22,837 nucleotides of DNA, from contig CALGGO010000040.1 of NCBI GenBank assembly GCA_937916085.1, forward strand, positions 1 through 22,837, written 5' to 3'. The notes under the pieces are model-generated. The model was not told where the DNA came from. It saw only the letters and a list, made by a program, of their open reading frames with translations, and did no database searches. Source of the DNA: an uncultured Prevotellaceae bacterium. Its GTDB lineage: Bacteria; Bacteroidota; Bacteroidia; Bacteroidales; Muribaculaceae. This document shows positions 1 through 6,937 of the stretch, piece by piece. Made by a program: the position numbers and the translations under genes. How positions within the stretch are numbered: position 1 is the first letter of the stretch; the number at the start of each line of letters is the position of its first letter.

Positions 1-119
1 TGCCTCTGAAAAGCATAACGCTGAACCTTGGCAACGTACACATATACGAGAACAATATAGAGCGTACACGCCAGTTGCTCGATGGTGACGAGAACGTGAA
101 GTTTGACTTGAACACCTGA
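1..119 (+). CDS. C-terminal end of a probable thymidylate synthase (partial)
   Basis: The window opens inside a reading frame whose last 38 codons end at TGA 117-119. The tail contains LNLGNVHIYENN followed by a helix (IERTRQLL) and ends KFDLNT. This resembles the C-terminal part of the thymidylate synthase / dCMP hydroxymethylase fold, where a GDxHxY-type motif binds the dUMP sugar and a short tail closes over the active site. Here the usual GD is GN. The enzyme would methylate dUMP to dTMP with methylene-tetrahydrofolate. The start and the catalytic cysteine lie outside the window, so the family call rests only on this tail. Confidence 0.5.
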   Translation, partial: PLKSITLNLGNVHIYENNIERTRQLLDGDENVKFDLNT

Positions 120-143
120 AATAATTGGATTGTGAAAACAGAA

Positions 144-173
144 ACGCCCCAGAGAAATCTGAGGCGTTTTTTT
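144..173 (+). terminator. Intrinsic terminator after the first gene
   Basis: A 10-bp stem (ACGCCCCAGA with TCTGAGGCGT, one C-A mismatch) closes a GAAA loop and runs into seven T. It lies 25 bases after the stop at 119 and fits an intrinsic terminator for that gene. Confidence 0.85.
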
Positions 174-198
174 GTGTGGGGGAGGGAACCCGAAAAAA

Positions 199-258
199 GA
201 ACATTTCGTTTTGAAAAACGGAACGCTTCGTTTAATTTTTCAGGAACATTTCGTTTTG
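199..258. repeat. Three short imperfect repeats GAACATTTCGTTTTG
   Basis: Three copies lie at 199-213 (GAACATTTCGTTTTG), 221-233 (GAACGCTTCGTTT) and 244-258 (identical to the first). Their start-to-start spacing is about 22 bases, two helical turns. They sit between the terminator of the first gene and the 3' end of rlmN. No function is apparent; they could be a decayed repeat or a protein-binding array. Confidence 0.45.
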
Positions 259-311
259 CGGATTATATATCATTGAATGATGCTTGAACCTGCCTGTAAA
301 AAATGTCGCCG

Positions 312-1400
312 TTATTTTGTGGGTTTTGCAGGCTTCTTAGCTTTCTTGTCGTCGTCTTTCTCGGCATCCTTCACTTTGCCGGCGAGCATGCCACAGGCGG
401 CACTGATGTCCTCACCTCGGCTGCGACGGATGGTGCAGGTGATGCCCTTGCTGTTGAGGTAGTCGCGGAAATATGCCATGCGTTCATCGCTCGAGGTGCG
501 CAACTTGGCGGCTCCAGGAATCATGTGGTAGCGGATGAGGTTTACGCGCACATGCTCGTTAGGCAGTATCTCGCGCAGTGCCTCGGCGTGCTTGATATCG
601 TCGTTGAACCATTGCCACATGATATATTCTACCGAGAGACGGCGCTGGTGGGCGAAGTCATACTTGCCGAGCAGGTCCATTACCTCCTTGATGTGGTAGG
701 CGTTCTCGATGGGCATCAGTTGGCTACGCTCATCCTCAATAGCGTTATGCACGCTCACGGCGATGTGTACGCCAGTAGTCTCGCACAGCACTTTGAGGGC
801 ATTCTTCACGCCCACGGTTGAGACGGTAATGCGCTTTGGGCTCCATGCCAGGCCCCAGTCGGCAGTGAGAATGTCAATGACTTTGAGCACATTGTCAAGA
901 TTGTCAAGAGGCTCGCCCATGCCCATGAACACCACGTTGGTGAGGTCTTGGCTCTGTGGCACACTGAGCACCTGGTTGATGATTTGATTGGCAGTGAGAT
1001 TGCCGTGGTACCCCTGACGGCCAGTCATGCAGAAGTAGCAGTTCATGCGGCAGCCCTTCTGCGACGAGATGCACAGTGTGGCGCGGTCGTCCTCGGGGAT
1101 GAAGACGCTCTCCACCGCCTTGTCGCCGCCAGCATCAAAAAGATATTTGATGGTGCCATCTTCGCTTGTCTGTGCGCTCTGTGGGCCATAAAGTCCCACG
1201 CAGTACTGCTGCGACAGTAACTCCTTGTTGGCTTTGGAGATGTTGCGCATCTCGTCTAGCGTGTTCACCCGCTTGTTGTAAATCCAGTCGGCGAGTTGGG
1301 TAGCGACAAATTTTGGCATGCCTAATCCAGCCGTTACTTCACGCAGTTCTTGCAGTGTCATGCCAGCGAGTGGCTTGAGTTTCTTGCTCTTGGTTTCCAT
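312..1400 (-). CDS. rlmN: RlmN, dual-specificity 23S rRNA / tRNA adenine-C2 methyltransferase
   Basis: A 362-residue radical-SAM enzyme that methylates C2 of A2503 in 23S rRNA and, in the family, A37 of some tRNAs. The iron-sulfur motif is C117-x3-C121-x2-C124 (GCRMNCYFC). The two catalytic cysteines of the RlmN mechanism are both present: C110 (ATLCISS) and C336 (RGEDISAACGMLAG), the latter carrying the transient methyl group. FMGMGEPLDN (about 158-167) is the SAM-contact motif. The last 20 residues are a Lys/Asp-rich tail with no fold expected. The start is the ATG at 1400, followed by the typical lysine-rich N-terminus. The gene has its own promoter, divergent from the esterase gene. Confidence 0.96.
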   Translation of the reverse strand: METKSKKLKPLAGMTLQELREVTAGLGMPKFVATQLADWIYNKRVNTLDEMRNISKANKELLSQQYCVGLYGPQSAQTSEDGTIKYLFDAGGDKAVESVFIPEDDRATLCISSQKGCRMNCYFCMTGRQGYHGNLTANQIINQVLSVPQSQDLTNVVFMGMGEPLDNLDNVLKVIDILTADWGLAWSPKRITVSTVGVKNALKVLCETTGVHIAVSVHNAIEDERSQLMPIENAYHIKEVMDLLGKYDFAHQRRLSVEYIMWQWFNDDIKHAEALREILPNEHVRVNLIRYHMIPGAAKLRTSSDERMAYFRDYLNSKGITCTIRRSRGEDISAACGMLAGKVKDAEKDDDKKAKKPAKPTK

Positions 1401-1434
1401 ATCGTTTTTTGCTCAATTTTTCTAAATTAATGTG

Positions 1435-1442
1435 CAAAGGTA
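1435..1442 (-). promoter_or_regulatory. Bacteroidetes -7 box for rlmN
   Basis: Reading leftward, TACCTTTG matches the Bacteroidetes TAnnTTTG -7 element exactly and lies 34 bases upstream of the rlmN ATG. No good -33 TTTG was seen at the usual spacing. Confidence 0.6.
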
Positions 1443-1494
1443 GTCATTTTTTGTGAAATTAAGGATAATGACGATGTTTTTTGAGAAAATGTAT

Positions 1495-1502
1495 TACCTT
1501 TG
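1495..1502 (+). promoter_or_regulatory. Bacteroidetes -7 box for the secreted esterase gene
   Basis: TACCTTTG is an exact TAnnTTTG match, 30 bases before the ATG at 1533. It pairs with the rlmN box as a divergent promoter region. The -33 element is not clear. Confidence 0.55.
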
Positions 1503-1532
1503 TGCTGAATATTCACATGGTTATTTGAAGCG

Positions 1533-2873
1533 ATGAAACGATTTAGTTTGACACTTGCGCTGGTGTTGCTATTGATGGGCATGACTGCTGGCGCGCATGA
1601 GATAATAAAGTTCAATCTAAAGAGTAGAGACAAGTATTATCCTGGTACTGAGCGCGAGATTCAGGTGTATGTGCCTGATGTTTACAACAACATCTATGCT
1701 CGCGACTATCTCACTACTAGTGACCCCAGGGCTGCTCTTTATGTGGGTCTTGACGGCATTCTGTGCAACGCTCCCAATGTGATGGACAGCCTTATCGCCG
1801 CCGACAAGATGCCGGTGACGATAGGCGTGTTCATCCAGCCTGGAGTCATCAAGGACAACGACGGCAACGTGGTGCGCTACAACCGCAGCAACGAGTTTGA
1901 CATGACGAGCGACAAGTTTGTCTCCTTTCTTGAGGAGGAAGTGCTGCCCGCTGTTGAGAGGTTGAAAACTGCCAAAGGGGTGCGCATTAGATTGCTGCGT
2001 CAAGACGGCATAATTTTTGGCTTGAGCAGTGGCGGCATAGCGGCGTTCATGGCGGCTTGGCACAGGCCAGACTTGTTCAACCATGTCTTCAGCGGCGTGG
2101 GGACTTTTGTGGCGATGCGTGGCGGCAACGACCTGCAGGCTATAGTCCGCAAGAGTGAGCCGCGGCCGCTGCGAATCTTCTTGCAAGATGGTACCAACGA
2201 CGTGTGGAACCCGCTCTTCGGCCATTGGTACGAGGGCAACCGCATGCTTGCCTCGGCGCTCGACTTTGCCGGCTACGATGCCCGTTACGACTGGAGCGAC
2301 TGTAATCACGGCGTGAAGCGCGCCAGCGAGATTTTCCCAGAGGTAATGGAATGGATGTGGCAGGGATGGGAAGTGCCTAAGTGTGGCAAGACGCAGAACA
2401 ACCTGCTCGACACGTTGCTCGTGGAGGGTAGCGAGTGGCGACAGGAACCATTTCAGAGCGTACCGGGATTGCCTGAGGCAATCTACCCAAGTGGAAAACT
2501 TAAAGCATTTGTTCACGATGGAACCAATTGCTTGTGGCAGAGTGTTATTAGTGATGCAGGAGAGCAATGTGCTCAACCTTTCTATTGGCTTCACAGTTAT
2601 GACAACTCTCAATTGACGATCAGTGCGATGGAGTTTGACGCTGCCGGCGACTTGTGGGTGGTGACTAATGCCGGTATTCAAATATGCGACCAGAATGGTC
2701 GGGTGCGTGGTATCTTGATGCTGCCTCATGGTGTTGATGCAGCCGAAATAAACCAAATAAAGATTGAAGATGGCGAAGTGGCACTGTGGAGCAACAAAGG
2801 GGTGCGATATGTGCGTTCATTCCATGTCTTTGGTCACAAGTGGAATTTCCCCAAGAGCCAAGGACAAGGCTGA
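1533..2873 (+). CDS. Secreted esterase (putative esterase / enterochelin-esterase-like family) with extra C-terminal domain
   Basis: A 446-residue protein with a signal peptide (MKRFSLTLALVLLLMG, cleavage near residue 21). Residues about 40-275 form an alpha/beta hydrolase of the PF00756 type. The nucleophile is Ser165 in GLSSGG, the acid probably Asp219 in LQDGTNDVW, and the base His259 in CNHG. This family hydrolyses ester bonds on sugars, siderophores or acyl chains; the substrate cannot be read here. Residues about 290-446 form a separate beta-rich region with a motif (FDAAGDLWVVTNAGIQIC) like a blade of an SMP-30/gluconolactonase propeller, too short for a full propeller. Expected in the periplasm or outside the cell. 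It may be co-transcribed with the MATE gene 42 bases downstream. Confidence 0.8.
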   Translation: MKRFSLTLALVLLLMGMTAGAHEIIKFNLKSRDKYYPGTEREIQVYVPDVYNNIYARDYLTTSDPRAALYVGLDGILCNAPNVMDSLIAADKMPVTIGVFIQPGVIKDNDGNVVRYNRSNEFDMTSDKFVSFLEEEVLPAVERLKTAKGVRIRLLRQDGIIFGLSSGGIAAFMAAWHRPDLFNHVFSGVGTFVAMRGGNDLQAIVRKSEPRPLRIFLQDGTNDVWNPLFGHWYEGNRMLASALDFAGYDARYDWSDCNHGVKRASEIFPEVMEWMWQGWEVPKCGKTQNNLLDTLLVEGSEWRQEPFQSVPGLPEAIYPSGKLKAFVHDGTNCLWQSVISDAGEQCAQPFYWLHSYDNSQLTISAMEFDAAGDLWVVTNAGIQICDQNGRVRGILMLPHGVDAAEINQIKIEDGEVALWSNKGVRYVRSFHVFGHKWNFPKSQGQG

Positions 2874-2876
2874 AAG

Positions 2877-2908
2877 AATGCATAATGCACAATTCATAAG
2901 GCACAATT
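2877..2908. repeat. Short heptamer array AATGCNN (copy 1 of a dispersed family)
   Basis: Four imperfect 7-base units (AATGCAT, AATGCAC, AATTCAT, AAGGCAC) plus a trailing AATT fill most of the 42 bases between the esterase stop and the MATE start. The same unit forms a longer array at 8627-8697. Confidence 0.6.
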
Positions 2909-2915
2909 AACGACG

Positions 2916-4274
2916 ATGCAGCAACACAACAATAGTCCAGCCCAGCACGAGAAATTTGTGAAGTTGACCACCGAACCTGTGGGACGGCTGGTCACGGGGC
3001 TTGCTGTGCCGGCGATGGTGAGTATGCTCGTGACGGGCATCTATAATCTCGTCGACACATTCTTCGTGGGACAAATCAACACTCAGAGCGTGGCGGCACT
3101 GGGCATCGTGTTCTCCTATATGTCGATAGTGCAGAGCATCGCGTTCTTTTTCGGACAAGGTGCTGGCAACTACATCTCGCGAGCTTTGGGGCATGAGGAC
3201 AGCCATAATGCGGGCGTGATGGCATCGGTGGGACTGGTATCTACCTGGCTCACGGGAGCTATTATAGCTGTTATTGGCTTTGTCTTCATGCAGCCTGTGC
3301 TTCGGTTCTTTGGCTCCACCGAGACTATTTTGCCCTACGCCTGCGACTATTTCACGTTTATCCTGCTTGGCACTCCGTTTATCATGAGCTGCTTCACGCT
3401 CAACAACCTGATGCGTCATCAGGGCAACGCCATGCTCTCGATGCTCGGCATCATGACTGGCGCGGTGCTGAACGTGGCGCTCGACCCCATTTTTATCTTC
3501 GGACTGGGGCTTGGCGTGAAAGGTGCGGGCATGGCAACCGCTCTGTCGCAGGTGGTGAGTTTCACTCTCATGCTAATGCTCTCAGGGAAGAGGGGAGGAG
3601 TGACTATCAGACTCTCACAGTTCAAGCCATCGATGCAGCGTTACCGTGACATCGCCGCTGGTGGATTGCCGTCGCTGGCTCGTCAGTCGATGATGGGCAT
3701 CGCAGCCCTTATTCTCAACCATGTGGCGGGACTCTATGGCGACTCGGCGATTGCCAGTTTCTCGGTGGTGAGCCGCATCACCATGCTTGCCAGCGCGGCG
3801 ATGATAGGCTACGGACAGGGGTTCCAGCCTGTGTGCGGCTTTAACTATGGCGCTGGGAAGTTTGACCGCGTGCGCGCCGCCTTCATCCACAGCTGCAAGG
3901 TCTCGACCATCTACTGTACTGTGCTAGCCGTGGCGGGTTTTGTCTTCGCCAAGGAACTGGTATCGCTATTTGTGGAGAGTGACCCCGAGGTGAGCCGCAT
4001 AGGTGCCGAGGTGCTGCGATATCAGTGCCTGTCGTTTCCCTTGACGGGATTTGTGGTGATGGTGAATATGTACTTGCAGAACATTCGCCGCACCGTGCCT
4101 GCCGTCATCATCGCTATGGCTCGTCAGGGCATCTTCCTTATCCCCGCATTGTTCTTGGGCAACTGGCTGCTAGGTTTTCTAGGCGTGGAAATTGCCCAAG
4201 CTGTAGCCGACACCGCCTCCTTCCTCCTCGCCATACCCTTGGGAATCAAGACCCTTAGGTCGATGCACGCGTGA
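2916..4274 (+). CDS. MATE-family multidrug/cation antiporter
   Basis: A 452-residue, almost wholly hydrophobic protein of the usual MATE length (about 450 residues, 12 membrane helices in two pseudo-symmetric halves). The N-terminal half begins PVGRLVTGLAVPAMVSMLVTG and contains NLVDTFFVGQ, the typical first two helices. The second half contains ARQSMMGIAALILNHVAG and the conserved GYGQGFQPVCGFNYGA. These inner-membrane exporters swap drugs or metabolites for Na+ or H+. Which substrate this one moves cannot be judged. The ATG at 2916 follows the heptamer repeat directly, so the gene may depend on the esterase promoter. Confidence 0.92.
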   Translation: MQQHNNSPAQHEKFVKLTTEPVGRLVTGLAVPAMVSMLVTGIYNLVDTFFVGQINTQSVAALGIVFSYMSIVQSIAFFFGQGAGNYISRALGHEDSHNAGVMASVGLVSTWLTGAIIAVIGFVFMQPVLRFFGSTETILPYACDYFTFILLGTPFIMSCFTLNNLMRHQGNAMLSMLGIMTGAVLNVALDPIFIFGLGLGVKGAGMATALSQVVSFTLMLMLSGKRGGVTIRLSQFKPSMQRYRDIAAGGLPSLARQSMMGIAALILNHVAGLYGDSAIASFSVVSRITMLASAAMIGYGQGFQPVCGFNYGAGKFDRVRAAFIHSCKVSTIYCTVLAVAGFVFAKELVSLFVESDPEVSRIGAEVLRYQCLSFPLTGFVVMVNMYLQNIRRTVPAVIIAMARQGIFLIPALFLGNWLLGFLGVEIAQAVADTASFLLAIPLGIKTLRSMHA

Positions 4275-4309
4275 TGCGCAATTATTAGTTTTTCTCAACT
4301 CTCACTTAT

Positions 4310-4358
4310 AAAAAAAACAATTTGGCAAGGATTATTTTCGTCAAATGATCCTTGCCAA
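4310..4358 (-). terminator. Strong leftward intrinsic terminator
   Basis: An 11-bp perfect stem (TTGGCAAGGAT at 4322-4332 with ATCCTTGCCAA at 4348-4358) is followed on the minus strand by TTG and eight T (A-run 4310-4317). It therefore terminates leftward transcripts, from the lpxH side or from a local small RNA. The hairpin may also help end the MATE transcript, though it has no T run in that direction. Confidence 0.7.
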
Positions 4359-4418
4359 GCATTCAATAGGTAATAATTTGTGTGTAAGGTAATAAAAGAA
4401 TGTTTTGAGGTTTATTCT
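4310..4418 (-). ncRNA. Candidate small RNA of about 110 nt (unproven)
   Basis: On the minus strand a perfect -7 box, TAACTTTG (4431 to 4424), would start a transcript near 4418. It would run through a stretch without an open frame and end at the terminator at 4310-4358. No -33 TTTG is found at the usual 19-21 bases. The alternative is that this is just the long 3' end of the lpxH transcript. Confidence 0.25.
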
Positions 4419-4764
4419 AAATGCAAAGTTATGCTTTCAAAGTTTTTTCTTATTTAGATTTCTGCATTTGTTTCAAATTAGAAAGTTTTGTTAGTTATGC
4501 AATCCAATTGAAAGAAAGCTTGTTGCATCCGCTGTTGCAGCAGCTTAAATAAAAGTTGATGCAAACGATTGCGGTTGCCTTTCCAAAAAAATCCAGACTA
4601 TGTTTCTGGACATGAAAAAAATGGAAAGTATCAAAAATTCTTCAATGACCTTGTGTTTTTGCGCTGCAAAGTTATGCATAATTTTTGAATAAGCCATACT
4701 TTTTGATAAGAATTTTTTTTGCGTCGATGGAATGGCATGGAAATCAGAGGGATACAAAAATATG
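4359..4764. other. Intergenic stretch, no convincing gene
   Basis: No conserved frame was recognised. On the minus strand there are two TAACTTTG boxes (4431-4424 and 4674-4667), both within TGCAAAGTTATGC on the plus strand. A nested inverted repeat uses TTGCATC near 4523 and GATGCAA near 4558, with GCTG-TTG-CAGC between. An apparent 90-codon minus frame over 4545-4817 overlaps the phosphatase gene and lacks any recognisable features, so it is left out. Confidence 0.5.
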
Positions 4765-5517
4765 TTATAAAACATCAAATTTGTGCAGGGTGATTTCATT
4801 GCCATCGAAGGTGGCATAGGTGTACTGGCTTATCCAGTCGCCGAGGATGGTCATGGTGCGGTTGCCGTTGAGGGTGGCATGGTGCGCGATGTGGACATGC
4901 CCAAACACGTAGTGCTGCATCTCGGGGTGCTCGGTGGCGTGCTCGTTGCAGAAGGTCTCGAGACGCTGGCAGCCTATCTGCTTGTACTTCTCCTCGTGAT
5001 CCTTTGGTCGCGTGACGCGGTTCTTCGTTGACCAGCCAGTGGCGATGGGATAGGTCCAACGCGGATGCAGGCTGGCATATAGCCACTGGCACACGGGGTT
5101 ATAGAAGCACCAGCGAGTGAAGCGGTACATGGGTCGTTGATAACCCACGTCATCGCCGTGCGAGAGCAGGAACTGATGTCCCATAATTTCCATCATTGTG
5201 TTGCCTTTTAGCACTTTAAGCCCAATTTCGGTGGCGAGGTAGTCGAAGAGCCACACGTCGTGATTGCCGGTAAACCAATAAATCTTAACTCCCGCGTCGG
5301 CGAGTTCGGCGAGTTTGCCAAGAAACCTGACATGTCCGCGTGGCACCACATATTTATATTCATACCAGTAGTCCAAGATGTCGCCCATCAAGAATAGCTC
5401 GGCGGCATCGTCCTTGATGCTGTCGAGGAAGGCTACCAAGCGGCCTTCGTGCTCACGCTTGTCGGTGATATAACGCGCTCCCAGGTGTGCGTCCGATAGG
5501 AAATAGGCTTTTTTCAT
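4765..5517 (-). CDS. lpxH: LpxH-like UDP-2,3-diacylglucosamine pyrophosphohydrolase (metallophosphoesterase)
   Basis: A 250-residue calcineurin-like phosphoesterase with the full metal-binding set: D9 and H11 (LSDAHLG), D46 (LMGDILDYW), GNHD at 84-87, H120 (LSHGDD) and H207/H209 (FGHVHIAHH). In lipid A synthesis LpxH cleaves UDP-2,3-diacylglucosamine to lipid X and UMP at the inner membrane. The length and the insert region fit the Bacteroidetes LpxH-type group; a related metallophosphatase with another nucleotide substrate is possible. The start at 5517 (MKKAYFLSDAHLG) puts the first strand at the N-terminus as in the family. A longer start at 5550 would overlap the upstream gene by 14 bases. 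Likely one operon with the SufT gene, 19 bases upstream. Confidence 0.85.
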   Translation of the reverse strand: MKKAYFLSDAHLGARYITDKREHEGRLVAFLDSIKDDAAELFLMGDILDYWYEYKYVVPRGHVRFLGKLAELADAGVKIYWFTGNHDVWLFDYLATEIGLKVLKGNTMMEIMGHQFLLSHGDDVGYQRPMYRFTRWCFYNPVCQWLYASLHPRWTYPIATGWSTKNRVTRPKDHEEKYKQIGCQRLETFCNEHATEHPEMQHYVFGHVHIAHHATLNGNRTMTILGDWISQYTYATFDGNEITLHKFDVL

Positions 5518-5536
5518 GCTTATGTGGAGTAGAGGT

Positions 5537-5863
5537 TTAATCCAGGTCAAATCCGAGCTCTAGTTTCGCTTCGTCGTTCATCATGCGCACGTCCCATTCA
5601 GGCTCATACACCAAGTTGACGGTGCATGAGTTGATGCCGTCGATGCTCTCCACTTTTTGGCGCACGTCCTCAAAGATGAAGTCGGCCATAGGACAGTTGG
5701 GGGCGGTGAGCGTCATGTCAATAGCCACATCGCCACTATCCTGAAGGTCAATCTTATATACTAGCCCTAGGCTATAGACGTCAACTGGTATCTCTGGGTC
5801 AAATACCGTCTTGAGCATCAGTATGATTTGCTCTTCGAGCTTTAGTTTCTGTTCTTGTTCCAT
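5537..5863 (-). CDS. SufT / MIP18-type (DUF59) iron-sulfur assembly factor
   Basis: A 108-residue DUF59 protein. Visible signature: FDPEIPVDVYSLGLVYKI (about 21-38) and the loop TAPNCPMAD with conserved Cys57. The C-terminal strand NLVYEPEWD matches the family end. These proteins help mature iron-sulfur enzymes in the cytoplasm, partnering the SUF machinery. It has its own promoter upstream and is followed closely by lpxH in the same direction, suggesting a two-gene operon without an obvious shared pathway. Confidence 0.88.
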   Translation of the reverse strand: MEQEQKLKLEEQIILMLKTVFDPEIPVDVYSLGLVYKIDLQDSGDVAIDMTLTAPNCPMADFIFEDVRQKVESIDGINSCTVNLVYEPEWDVRMMNDEAKLELGFDLD

Positions 5864-5886
5864 TAAAGTGTGAATTTTTCTGGGTG

Positions 5887-5894
5887 CAAAAGTA
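5887..5894 (-). promoter_or_regulatory. Bacteroidetes -7 box for the sufT-lpxH operon
   Basis: Leftward TACTTTTG fits TAnnTTTG and lies 23 bases before the ATG at 5863. No clear -33 element. Confidence 0.5.
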
Positions 5895-6329
5895 GTGAAA
5901 AGTTTTCAGTTATTTGTTATAAGGTGCGAGATTTTAGGTTTTAGTTTTTAGTTTTTTGTTGCGATGCCATCGCAACATACTGAACTTGCCATGCTTCTCA
6001 ATTCCTAGCCCGCTGTTCACGGCTTCTCAATCTCCTGTTCACAGCTTTTTAATCCTTGTTCCTTGTTTTCTTTTGGAGAAGAGGGGGCAAAAATGCTGAA
6101 AATGAGAAAAAAACTAAAAAAAACGATAATTTTTGTGCAATTATATGTTCTAATTAAAAAAAAAGTACGATATTTGCACTTGCAAAAAATGAGGGTATCA
6201 TTTATTTGCTTGTTTTTTAGGCGATTTGCTCGTTTTTGAAGACAATTTGAAGACAAGTGGATAAGTTATGTGGCCTCAAAAATTGAGAGTATAATGATTT
6301 TAAAAAATAAACTTTAAATTTTTACTAAA
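5895..6329. other. Divergent intergenic region with palindrome and HU leader
   Basis: No gene seen. A perfect 19-base palindrome, GTTGCGATG-C-CATCGCAAC, lies at 5958-5976; it has no T run after it in either direction, so it is not a normal terminator. Near 6000-6070 the phrase CTTCTCAAT...TGTTCAC is repeated two to three times in decayed form. The likely HU promoter is around TATTTGCA at 6171-6178, a weak match to the -7 box, giving an AT-rich leader of about 145 bases before the HU start. Confidence 0.4.
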
Positions 6330-6605
6330 ATGACTAAAGCAGATATCGTAAGCGAAATCGCTAAATCAACAGGCATTGACAAGGCCTCAGTTTTGGAGAC
6401 AATTGAGAAATTCATGGAGACCGTAAAGGATTCACTCGCTGAGGGTGAGAACGTTTATCTGAGAGGTTTCGGCAGCTTCATCGTTAAGACTCGCTCGCAG
6501 AAGGTTGCCCGCAACATTTCAGCAAAGACATCAATCATCATCCCAGAGCACAAAATCCCAGCTTTCAAGCCTGCTAAGGTGTTCATGGAGCAAGTTAAGA
6601 AATAA
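6330..6605 (+). CDS. HU-family DNA-binding protein
   Basis: A 91-residue HU/IHF-fold nucleoid protein of normal length. The N-terminal helices (MTKADIVSEIAKSTGIDKASV) form the dimer core. LRGFGSFIVKTRSQKVARN leads into the beta arm, and the arm returns with HKIPAFKPAKVFMEQVKK. The arm tip reads ISAKTSIIIPE instead of the common NPQTGKEI, as in Bacteroidetes HU proteins. The dimer binds and bends DNA without strong sequence preference. The 30-residue basic protein follows 39 bases later, probably on the same message. Confidence 0.95.
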   Translation: MTKADIVSEIAKSTGIDKASVLETIEKFMETVKDSLAEGENVYLRGFGSFIVKTRSQKVARNISAKTSIIIPEHKIPAFKPAKVFMEQVKK

Positions 6606-6644
6606 TCCTTGACACAGAAGTTAAATTCCTAAACATCAATTACA

Positions 6645-6737
6645 ATGCCAAGCGGAAAAAAGAGAAAAGGCCACAAGATGGCTACACATAAGCGCAAAAA
6701 AAGACTTAGAAAGAATCGCCACAAGAACAAGAAGTGA
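6645..6737 (+). CDS. 30-residue very basic protein, AURKAIP1/COX24-like (probable small-subunit ribosomal protein)
   Basis: A short frame from ATG 6645 to TGA 6737 that standard length cut-offs miss. It starts MPSGKKRKGHKMATHKR and continues KKRLRKN, with 17 of 30 residues Lys or Arg. From memory, near-identical 29-30 residue proteins occur across Bacteroidetes and carry the AURKAIP1/COX24 domain, related to mitochondrial mS38 and bacterial bS22, which bind 16S rRNA. It sits between HU and RNase G, 39 bases behind HU and 24 bases before a terminator, so it is probably translated from the HU message. The ribosomal role is inferred from the family. Confidence 0.85.
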   Translation: MPSGKKRKGHKMATHKRKKRLRKNRHKNKK

Positions 6738-6760
6738 TTTTTCTAAATGAGTCTATAGGA

Positions 6761-6836
6761 AGAACAGGCCAATCAATGGGTGCTCTTGTGTGCTTTGTGC
6801 CATGACGGGTGACATTAATTGGTTTGTTCTTTTTTA
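6761..6836 (+). terminator. Intrinsic terminator behind the HU operon
   Basis: An 18-nt arm at 6761-6778 pairs with 6813-6830 (17 of 18 positions, two G-U pairs, one C-A mismatch), enclosing a 34-base loop and ending in six T. It separates HU and the small basic protein from rng. A second small hairpin, TCCCCT-TGC-AGGGGA, lies at 6842-6856 in the rng leader. Confidence 0.75.
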
Positions 6837-6937
6837 TAGCATCCCCTTGCAGGGGACTTGATCTCACTCTCGTAGTGCTGCCTATTAATATATAATAATG
6901 TGTGGCGGTAAAGAGAGAGTACACTAAATAATTCACA

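Noticed and set aside
1617..2756. Long minus-strand frame (379 codons) opposite the esterase gene
   Set aside because: It mirrors the codon pattern of the real gene on the other strand, has no recognisable domain, and the plus-strand protein has a signal peptide and catalytic triad.
4545..4817. 90-codon minus frame downstream of lpxH
   Set aside because: It overlaps the lpxH end, has AT-rich low-information sequence and no supported start signal.
5958..5976. Perfect palindrome GTTGCGATG-C-CATCGCAAC as a terminator
   Set aside because: No T run follows on either strand; it is kept only as an unexplained palindrome in the region entry.
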